A stretch of 7,196 bases of DNA. Source: Gammaproteobacteria bacterium. Lineage in GTDB: Bacteria; Pseudomonadota; Gammaproteobacteria; Pseudomonadales; UBA7434. Shown here in pieces: positions 1 to 5,896 of this stretch; the first letter of the stretch is position 1, and the number at the start of each line of letters is the position of its first letter. Under the pieces are notes generated by a model. The model worked only from the letters and a program-made list of their open reading frames with translations, made no database searches and was not told the origin of the DNA. A program made the translations under genes and the position numbers. Location of the stretch: assembly GCA_024280785.1 (NCBI GenBank), contig JAJRPK010000062.1, positions 1 to 7,196 of the forward strand. The letters run 5' to 3'.

Positions 1-2954
1 ACTTCATTAGACTGAGTAACCGTTTCACGGCCATTGTAGCTATTTAATGCCCCCCAGCCTGTGCCCATAAACTCTGCACCGCTTATTCCAGCCGTGAACA
101 ATTCATAGTGTGCCGGAAAAATAAAAGGCTGTGCTATCGGGTCGTCGCCAGCATTAAGGGTCAAGCTAAGCTGCCCGGTTACGGATGAACCGAACGCCAT
201 AATATACAGGTCTCCCGTCACCGCCGTGAGGGCGACGGGGCTTAGTATTTCAGGATAGCCGTTGCTACCCCTGACAATGGGGTAAACCACTGGGGTAGTG
301 CCAGAATAATCCACCGCAATACCAATAGGCGAATTAGGCGCTGATGGAGTAAAAGAACCCACGGCAACACCGTTATACAATACGCTGCCGTTAGTTGTCA
401 CTCCCATGCTTTGAGCATCGCTCCCTGCACCCACATCGAGAGCCGCACTAGCTGAGCCGACACCAATACCAAAATTACCCACCGCCGTTTCTGCCTGACC
501 CTCAAAGTAGTACCAGCCGGCTCCTGCGCTGATAGCAACCGTCGAGCGTACCGAACGAGCTTGAACATCGACGAAGTTGGCGGTTAAGCCGGACCCGGTA
601 ATCGTCACTGAGGCGTGCGCATCGGCATCATTGAATACCGCGTTAACCGGTCCGCCAGGATATGAATTTGGATTGGTAGGGTTTGTGCCGGCGGTGTATT
701 CCGCTAAATTACTAAAACCATCGCCATCAAGGTCACCGCTTGCATCGAGATTATCAACTGGATTCAATCCTAGACTCACTTCTTCACCATCGGGAATTCC
801 ATCGGCATCGGTATCAGTGACTAACGGATCTGAACCGTATTCTATGACTTCTTGATAGTCAGAGAGCCCATCAAAATCACTGTCGGGTTCATTCGGGTTG
901 GTGCCGAGTACCGCTTCTTCAATATCAGTCAAACCATCGGAATCGGAGTCTGCCGCTATGAAGCTAATATTCAATGTATCGATAACAAGCTGGCCGTTCT
1001 CGTCTATAACCGTTGCGGTAATCTCGTGGTTTGATACAGCTGTGGCGTTCACCTCAAAGGTCGCTCCGCTGCCCGTAACACCAGAAGTATTGTCTAACCA
1101 GCTAATAGAAGCACTTATGTCAACACCGCTAGCATTGGCTGCCGACCCCGTTACTAATACAGGCACCCCTACTTCTGCCGAAGTCTCTCCTCCAATAGAT
1201 ATTTGCGTACCAAGGATTGGTGCGTACCAACCTAGTTCAATACCATTGGCACCATCAACTCCAGCGCTGATCAAAATTGCTTCGACATCGTACACAAAAG
1301 GATTACTCGTTAGGTCGCCACCCATATTAACCGTTTGTTGTACTCCCGCTGTAACGCTGCGGCCATACACCAAAACAAATAACGGATCGGTTATTTGATC
1401 TAGGGTGTAACTGTAAAAAAGGTTGCCTCCGATAATGACGTAAAAGATCGGATTAGTTGCTCGATAATCAACGGCAATTCCAAAAGTGTCGTTGTCGCGG
1501 ATTGTTGCGTTGCTGGAGACAAGTCGCGAACTATCGTGATAGATATAGCCGGCCGCGTTAACGCCTATACTTTGCACGGACTGACCGCCGTAATCGTACA
1601 AATCTTCAAGTGCAGAAGCGACGCCAAAGCCAAAGTTGCCCTGCGACACTTCTCGACGTCCCTCGTAATAATAAAAGCCGCTTCCAGGTTCAATCGCTAC
1701 CGTTGACCGTACCGCCCGGTGCTGAGAGCTCGAAGAAAAAATAACGCCCAATTGATCTGCTGACAAACTGACACCTGTGGCTGAATCCCCTGGGTTCATA
1801 ACCGTGGGTGCGACAGCTCCCGGAAAAGATCGTGAGTCTTGCGGGTTAGTGCCGGACTGGTATTCTGTGAGGTTCGAATAACCGTCGCTATCACTGTCGT
1901 CAGCCGCATCATCTAACAATGGGTTTAAGTTATTATCGGACTCATAACCATTCGGCATGCCATCGCCATCTTCGTCTCCCAGCGGGTCTAGTTCAAATCT
2001 AACGGTAAGACTAGTAGTGACCGGTAGAGAAAATTCATCCAGCACCGTCGCAATAACGAGATGCTCTTCCACCATGACGCTGGAAAGGCTAAATAAGGGG
2101 CCAGTTCCCATAAATCCAGTTTGGACATCGTGCCAGCTTATCGATGCAGAAATATCATCGCCGTTGACATTGCTTGCAGCGGCAGAAAGCTGAACCGTGT
2201 CACCAACAATTGCAACAAGCTCTACGTTAACAATGCCATTGCCACCAATACTATCAATAGTAACTTGAGTTGTCGGTACAGACTGTTCCCAGCCTAGCAC
2301 TATCTCGTTCGCCCCTGCGATACCAGCATTGGTTAAAATAGCCCTCACATCGTAGAAGAAAGGGTTAAGCTGGAGATCGTCTCCACCATTAATAGTTTGT
2401 TGAACACCCACCGTTGCATCACGCCCATATACAAACACAAAAAGTGGCTCGGTAACTTGATCAAGAGTTCTGGTATAAAGCAAATTGCCACCAACGATGG
2501 CATATAAAATCGGATTAATTCCCCGGTAATCGACCGCTATGCCAAAAGTATCGTTAGCCAGAATTGTCGAATTTCCACCTGATATCTGACTGCTCCGATC
2601 ATAATAAATGTAACCGAGTGAGTTCACCCCCAGACTTTGATTCGAATAACCACCGTAATTCGCCAGCGTTTCGGCAGCAGTAGCAACACCAAAGCCAAAG
2701 TTTCCGGCGGCAACTTCTCGATGACCCTCGTAATAGTAGAAACCGCTTCCCGCCTCTATAGAAAGTGTAGAGCGGGCCGCTCTATGACTAGATGATGAAA
2801 AGATGGCGCCCAACGCATCGCCACTCAAGGTAACTGAAGCATGTTTATCTTGGTCGTTAAGTAATAACGGGTCAGCAGCTGCCACAGTGGCAAATAAGCT
2901 TGCGCACAGCGCAAGCCGCATCATTGATTGCCAAGTTGATCTATTCACTGTCAT
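1..2954 (-). CDS. Large exported SPRY / Ig-like / TSP3-repeat protein, C-terminus outside window
   Basis: The reading frame is open from ATG at 2954 to the left edge: 984 codons and no stop, so the C-terminus is missing. The start is supported by AAGG (2961-2964) six bases upstream. Residues 1-27 form a Sec signal peptide (Arg13, hydrophobic 14-26, probable cleavage after Ala26 or Ala27). Then follow SPRY-like domain 1 (about 33-222), an Ig-like domain (225-322), TSP3 repeats (326-379), SPRY 2 (387-576), Ig-like 2 (580-667), longer TSP3 repeats (669-767) and SPRY 3 (775-967 onwards). SPRY hallmarks recur: YYYEG near the start, GNFGFGVA, FGIAVDY, and a closing QQT(I/V)N...NPF.Y. TSP3 segments carry DxDGDG and DSDSDG calcium ligands and TNP motifs. 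The visible mature part lacks cysteine and appears to contain one lysine. An extracellular or surface binding protein is inferred; the ligand is unknown. A C-terminal sorting or anchoring signal would lie outside the window. Confidence 0.88.
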   Translation of the reverse strand, partial: MTVNRSTWQSMMRLALCASLFATVAAADPLLLNDQDKHASVTLSGDALGAIFSSSSHRAARSTLSIEAGSGFYYYEGHREVAAGNFGFGVATAAETLANYGGYSNQSLGVNSLGYIYYDRSSQISGGNSTILANDTFGIAVDYRGINPILYAIVGGNLLYTRTLDQVTEPLFVFVYGRDATVGVQQTINGGDDLQLNPFFYDVRAILTNAGIAGANEIVLGWEQSVPTTQVTIDSIGGNGIVNVELVAIVGDTVQLSAAASNVNGDDISASISWHDVQTGFMGTGPLFSLSSVMVEEHLVIATVLDEFSLPVTTSLTVRFELDPLGDEDGDGMPNGYESDNNLNPLLDDAADDSDSDGYSNLTEYQSGTNPQDSRSFPGAVAPTVMNPGDSATGVSLSADQLGVIFSSSSQHRAVRSTVAIEPGSGFYYYEGRREVSQGNFGFGVASALEDLYDYGGQSVQSIGVNAAGYIYHDSSRLVSSNATIRDNDTFGIAVDYRATNPIFYVIIGGNLFYSYTLDQITDPLFVLVYGRSVTAGVQQTVNMGGDLTSNPFVYDVEAILISAGVDGANGIELGWYAPILGTQISIGGETSAEVGVPVLVTGSAANASGVDISASISWLDNTSGVTGSGATFEVNATAVSNHEITATVIDENGQLVIDTLNISFIAADSDSDGLTDIEEAVLGTNPNEPDSDFDGLSDYQEVIEYGSDPLVTDTDADGIPDGEEVSLGLNPVDNLDASGDLDGDGFSNLAEYTAGTNPTNPNSYPGGPVNAVFNDADAHASVTITGSGLTANFVDVQARSVRSTVAISAGAGWYYFEGQAETAVGNFGIGVGSASAALDVGAGSDAQSMGVTTNGSVLYNGVAVGSFTPSAPNSPIGIAVDYSGTTPVVYPIVRGSNGYPEILSPVALTAVTGDLYIMAFGSSVTGQLSLTLNAGDDPIAQPFIFPAHYELFTAGISGAEFMGTGWGALNSYNGRETVTQSNE
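54..2858 (-). repeat. Intragenic repeat: two SPRY-Ig-TSP3 modules plus a third SPRY
   Basis: Within the large exported protein the same domain order occurs twice and starts a third time. The SPRY segments lie at 2289-2858, 1227-1796 and 54-632. Ig-like segments lie at 1989-2282 and 954-1217, and TSP3 segments at 1818-1979 and 654-950. Each SPRY is preceded by a matching lead-in (D..A.....L......R..RST), visible at residues 36-63, 390-418 and 778-805. From the YYYEG motif of copy 1 to that of copy 2 is 355 residues; from copy 2 to the YYFEG of copy 3 is 387. The difference comes mainly from the longer second TSP3 block. Copies 1 and 2 are clearly closer to each other than to copy 3. This is domain duplication within a gene, not a mobile repeat. 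Confidence 0.85.
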
Positions 2955-2969
2955 AGGAAGCCTTAAAAT

Positions 2970-2996
2970 TGAATTGAATAGGTTTAATTCAATTCA
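2970..2996. promoter_or_regulatory. Perfect 10-bp inverted repeat in the 5' region of the SPRY gene
   Basis: TGAATTGAAT (2970-2979) and ATTCAATTCA (2987-2996) are exact reverse complements separated by 7 nt. The element lies just upstream of the ribosome-binding site at 2961-2964 and downstream of a TATAAT-like hexamer on the minus strand (3016-3021). It could be a dimeric repressor operator or an AT-rich hairpin in the leader RNA. The sequence alone does not separate these. There is no adjacent T-run on the minus strand of the kind expected for a strong intrinsic terminator. Confidence 0.5.
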
Positions 2997-3015
2997 TTAG
3001 GGCAAGTTTCATTCC

Positions 3016-3021
3016 ATTATA
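3016..3021 (-). promoter_or_regulatory. Candidate -10 box for the SPRY gene
   Basis: The minus strand reads TATAAT here, a perfect sigma-70 -10 hexamer about 62 bp upstream of the ATG at 2954. No good TTGACA-like -35 element sits 16-18 bp further upstream, and the surroundings are AT-rich, so a chance match is quite possible. If real, transcription would start near 3009 and the inverted repeat at 2970-2996 would be in the leader. Confidence 0.3.
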
Positions 3022-3099
3022 ATTTTTCTTTATTATTCAATAGCTTAAGGAATATTATCTGTCAGAAACTGCGGCAAGTGTAAACTAATTCGACGCAAA

Positions 3100-4050
3100 T
3101 TAAAGCTTCAGCCCTCTGCTCAGCGCCGCTCTCATATCCTTTCGCTCACGAACGCTAACGGCCGCATTAGCGTTCACCAGACCCGAACCATGAAAGGTCC
3201 CTGGATAACTATGTAACTCTACGTTCACACCGGCTTGCAATAATCGGAACGCATAATCGATACCTTCATCGCGCAGCGGATCAAATTCCATCGTCGTCAC
3301 ATAGGCTGGCGGTAAACCGCCAAGATCGGTCGCACGCGCAGGTGCTGCATAGCACGGAACATTATCAGAGCCTGCTTGATAAGCATCGCCCAAATAATAC
3401 TTCCAGCTATTTGCTGCACTGGGTTGATTCCAAAGTGGTGTATCGGTAAATGTCTGCATACTAACGGTTTGTAACCGGTCGTCGAGCTCGGGAATCCCCA
3501 GACATTGAAAACATAAGGTAGGGCCTTTTTTATCCCGGGTTAGCAACGCAAGACCCGCCGATAGCCCACCACCGGCACTGCCACCACAAACACCGATTCG
3601 ACCTTTGTCGATGCTTAAATCTTCTGCGTTTTTTGCCGTCCAGCACAATGCGGAATAACAGTCATCCAAAGCTGCTGGGTAAGGATGTTCTGGCGCCAAG
3701 CGATAATCGACAGAAACAATGACAATCCCCAAATCAACACATAACGATACGACTCCTCCGTGCTCACTATCGAGATCGCCCATAGCGAATCCGCCGCCAT
3801 GAATGTAGACGAGTCCCGCTGTTGTAGAGCTTAAGCTCTTTGGCCTATAAATGCGGACGGGTATCTCCGGGGCTTCGCTACCACCAGGGATCGAGCGGTT
3901 TTCGATAATAACACCGCTTTCGTCTATATCGACATTGAGTGACGCCATCATTTCGGCACCCTGTGCCCGCGACGAAACAGGGTCGCTAAAATCAGAAAAG
4001 GGGAAGAACTTTAACAACTCTACAAATTCGGGGTCGATATGGTAACTCAT
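3100..4050 (-). CDS. Alpha/beta-hydrolase fold-3 esterase (HSL family)
   Basis: This 316-residue protein has the full signature of the bacterial hormone-sensitive-lipase family of carboxylesterases, which hydrolyse short-chain acyl esters. The oxyanion-hole motif HGGGF is at 84-88 (HGGGFAMGD). The conserved DYRLAPEHPYPAALDD is at 115-130. The nucleophile elbow GGSAGG holds Ser158. The acid is Asp257 in FDPLRDEG, and the base is His287 in FHGSG. Length is usual for the family (about 300-320). No signal peptide is seen, so it is probably cytoplasmic. The ATG at 4050 has GGAG (4057-4060) at 6-nt spacing. One small departure is GGSAGG instead of the commoner GDSAGG at the nucleophile. The substrate cannot be told from sequence. 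It lies 145 nt upstream of the SPRY gene and 334 nt downstream of the methyltransferase, so co-transcription with either is doubtful. Confidence 0.93.
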   Translation of the reverse strand: MSYHIDPEFVELLKFFPFSDFSDPVSSRAQGAEMMASLNVDIDESGVIIENRSIPGGSEAPEIPVRIYRPKSLSSTTAGLVYIHGGGFAMGDLDSEHGGVVSLCVDLGIVIVSVDYRLAPEHPYPAALDDCYSALCWTAKNAEDLSIDKGRIGVCGGSAGGGLSAGLALLTRDKKGPTLCFQCLGIPELDDRLQTVSMQTFTDTPLWNQPSAANSWKYYLGDAYQAGSDNVPCYAAPARATDLGGLPPAYVTTMEFDPLRDEGIDYAFRLLQAGVNVELHSYPGTFHGSGLVNANAAVSVRERKDMRAALSRGLKL

Positions 4051-4234
4051 GGAATACTCCGTTTATTTTATTTGTTTGGGCTTTCATGCAAATAGCTGAA
4101 ATCACAGTGCAGGCGATTGAAGCAAATTTATTTATTTTTGTATATAGGTTTGCCGGTAAGGTTTTACAGTGACAGGCTCAAAGTTTTCTATAGAAGGGAG
4201 TCGAGCAATGTTCGTATTGTTTGTATTGAGAGCT

Positions 4235-4311
4235 GTAGTTTCGTTGTAGTTTCGTTATAGTTTCGTTGTAGTTTCGTTATAGTTTCGTTGTAGTTTCGTT
4301 GTAGTTTCGTT
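4235..4311. repeat. 11-bp tandem repeat array, seven units
   Basis: Seven contiguous 11-bp units run head to tail. Five read GTAGTTTCGTT and two (units 3 and 5, at 4257 and 4279) read ATAGTTTCGTT. Units 2-3 and 4-5 therefore make two identical 22-bp higher-order units. A degenerate eighth unit may start at 4312 (GTGGCTT). The minus-strand unit is AACGAAACTAC. Eleven bases is close to one DNA helical turn, so each unit presents the same face. No long open frame of its own is supported. Confidence 0.95.
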
Positions 4312-4365
4312 GTGGCTTGGAGCGGGTCTGGGGCGGCTCATTAATGGGGGCTCGAATGAGTTGGG
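4301..4365 (-). repeat. 65-bp dispersed repeat, copy 1
   Basis: Read on the minus strand, this segment aligns without gaps to 7054-7118 on the plus strand, with 51 of 65 positions identical by hand count. It includes a perfect 17-nt core, AATGAGCCGCCCCAGAC (plus-strand 4326-4342), and a perfect GAAACTAC at the end (4301-4308). That GAAACTAC is part of the last unit of the 11-bp tandem array, so the array appears to be an amplification from the end of this element. The segment starts 20 nt after the methyltransferase stop. Confidence 0.75.
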
Positions 4366-4384
4366 CGATTTCTTTAGACTCTGC

Positions 4385-5020
4385 TTAAATAGGCTCTTCT
4401 TTTTTTGCCACAATGAACACGCCTTTATTTTTACCCGGTGTCCACTGATAATCAATTCGAAAACCAGCCGCTATTAAACTTTCTACTAATTGTTCACTAG
4501 TAAACGATTTGACCAACGGCATAGTTCCTAACTTCATTAACCCCATCATCATCTTAAACAATACACCCATATCACCTATGCATGCCGTGCTCGATATAAA
4601 CACGCCTCCTGGCTTTAGCATTTTGCAAACGCTGTCAATAGCCTGTTCTTTGTTTTCTAATAGATGCAAAATACTCATTCCTAATATCACGTCTAAGGAT
4701 TCATCGGCGACACCTATTCCTTCTAGCGTCGAACATTGAAAACTAATATTGTCAATCGACTCGAGCGCTGCTTTACGCCGACCTTTTTCAATCATATTGG
4801 GAGAAAAATCGGATGCGATATAATGCTTCACAAAGGGTGCATGCACGATCGCCGTTGACCCGGTCCCACAACCAAATTCCATTACCTCCATTTCTGGTCG
4901 AAAATATTTGCGCGTGATCTCTAACTTTTTTTGGTAAGATTCTTCGTCAGCTACTGCTTGCTTGGAATAACGCTCTGACATTTTGTCCCAAAATTTTGCC
5001 GCTTTGTTCAATGCTCCCAC
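4385..5020 (-). CDS. Class I SAM-dependent methyltransferase
   Basis: Residue numbers count from the GTG at 5020 (211 residues). Motif I is EFGCGTGS at 48-55, and D71 in ASDFSPNM is the likely ribose-binding acidic residue. The later GMSILHLLENKEQAI and MLKPGGVFI segments fit the Methyltransf_11/25 type. The acceptor substrate cannot be predicted. The start is uncertain: GTG at 5020 lacks a good Shine-Dalgarno sequence. TTG at 5011, three codons in, has AAGG at 8-nt spacing and would give MNKAAKFWDKM, which resembles how I remember relatives beginning. The gene lies 20-29 nt downstream of the DUF393 gene on the same strand, a likely two-gene operon. No membrane segment or signal peptide is seen; it should be cytosolic. 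Confidence 0.92.
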   Translation of the reverse strand: MGALNKAAKFWDKMSERYSKQAVADEESYQKKLEITRKYFRPEMEVMEFGCGTGSTAIVHAPFVKHYIASDFSPNMIEKGRRKAALESIDNISFQCSTLEGIGVADESLDVILGMSILHLLENKEQAIDSVCKMLKPGGVFISSTACIGDMGVLFKMMMGLMKLGTMPLVKSFTSEQLVESLIAAGFRIDYQWTPGKNKGVFIVAKKEEPI

Positions 5021-5040
5021 CTTTTAAATAATTTGATAGA

Positions 5041-5493
5041 TTAGATTTCGGATTTGAGTTTAGATTGTAGATAACGATCACTGTGGTCAGCAGCCGGCAA
5101 CTTGCAATAATCGTAGCGGCCAAAAATAGCGTAACGATTTAGCGCTATTCTATCGTAGAACCAATTGCGGATCGACCTTGGTATAAGAAATAAAACTGAC
5201 AAGAGTTTCCACGGGTAACCAAGCTTACTCATCACCATTAAAAAGGCATCACTCTGCTGATAGGCATTATTACCTACGATATATAACATGGTTTGAACAT
5301 TGTCGGTGGGGAATCCAAAGTGGTCTAGTACTTTCTGGCCTTCCTCCGACTGCACACTGGCCAATTTAAATCGTCGATGGCTATCGTATTTGATAATAAA
5401 GCGGCTCCACACATTGCAGATTTTACAAACACCGTCAAATAATATTATGGCATCATGTTCTTCAATATTAGGCGGCAATTCGCCGATATTCAT
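5041..5493 (-). CDS. DUF393 / DCC-family thiol-disulfide oxidoreductase-like protein
   Basis: This 150-residue protein carries the DCC-family signature (DUF393): a beta strand leading into DGVCKIC at 20-26, with Cys23 and Cys26 as a CxxC pair. A C-terminal NRYAIFGRYDYCKLP segment is also typical of the family. Members are described as putative thiol-disulfide oxidoreductases from the CxxC pattern, but the biochemical role is poorly defined. ATG at 5493 is preferred: GGGGAG lies 10 nt upstream (5504-5509). The in-frame GTG at 5511 would add six residues but has no ribosome-binding site. The hydrophobic stretch WKLLSVLFLIP is too short and broken to be a sure membrane segment. The methyltransferase follows within 20-29 nt, so the two are probably translated from one mRNA. 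Confidence 0.9.
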   Translation of the reverse strand: MNIGELPPNIEEHDAIILFDGVCKICNVWSRFIIKYDSHRRFKLASVQSEEGQKVLDHFGFPTDNVQTMLYIVGNNAYQQSDAFLMVMSKLGYPWKLLSVLFLIPRSIRNWFYDRIALNRYAIFGRYDYCKLPAADHSDRYLQSKLKSEI

Positions 5494-5896
5494 TGGCGCT
5501 TTTCTCCCCACTAATTAATTTGTCTACATTCACTTTCTCATTTTAAAATGTGACTTAAGGTTCTGCCTTCATCACGACCGCGCAACGATATATACAGACT
5601 AACGCTGTGAGCTATGACCTCAGATTAATTATCTTAACGTTTTCTCGGCAGAAAAAATAATGGCGATATGAAAGCCAGCAAAGTGCAACCCTGCTCGACA
5701 AGGTGATCGTGCTTTGTAATGCTTGCAAATAATAGAACCCAACGCCCAAAAACTAACCAGCTACAACCCAATGGTGTACAAGAACAACAATTTATTGATT
5801 TTTGCCAAAGCCTGCGTAAACTAAGTCTTTTTTAATGAAAAGAAAATATTTAGTTGCTAAAAACTAATTTTAAAACCTAAACCTGAGCGCCCAACA
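5494..5896. other. Divergent intergenic region between DUF393 and the outer-membrane protein
   Basis: About 400 nt separate two divergently transcribed genes, so both promoters should be here. A sigma-70-like pair for the plus-strand gene is TTGATT (5795-5800) and TAAACT (5817-5822) with a 16-nt spacer; the match is only fair. A small inverted repeat TTTTCT/AGAAAA (5640-5655, 4-nt loop) is present. A 38-codon plus-strand frame (ATG 5719, TAA 5833-5835) occurs, but AAGG is 15 nt from its ATG, so it has no well-placed ribosome-binding site. I see no tRNA or known regulatory RNA. Confidence 0.5.

Larger units (their letters stand above)
4051..4384. other. Non-coding gap with tandem array and dispersed repeat
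   Basis: This 334-nt stretch separates the methyltransferase stop from the esterase start. From right to left it holds one copy of a 65-bp dispersed repeat (4301-4365) and an 11-bp tandem array (4235-4311), which overlap by the array's last unit. AT-rich DNA follows (for example 4120-4146), then the esterase leader with its Shine-Dalgarno sequence. I see no convincing intrinsic terminator after the methyltransferase: the only hairpin, CTCATT/AATGAG inside the dispersed repeat, has a 12-nt loop and no T-run. I cannot pick out a convincing esterase promoter either. Confidence 0.7.

Noticed and set aside
577..3000. Several plus-strand open frames of 60-166 codons opposite the large SPRY gene
   Set aside because: They are antisense to a continuous 984-codon frame with signal peptide and clear domain repeats. 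Their translations are Ser/Pro/Thr-rich low-complexity shadows without ribosome-binding sites.
4235..4311. CRISPR array
   Set aside because: Units are 11 bp and directly contiguous, with no spacers and no cas genes nearby.
4255..4455. Minus-strand 66-codon frame through the tandem array
   Set aside because: It starts inside the methyltransferase in another frame, and its tail is just the 11-bp repeat translated (NETTTKLQRNYNETTTKL). No independent support as a gene.
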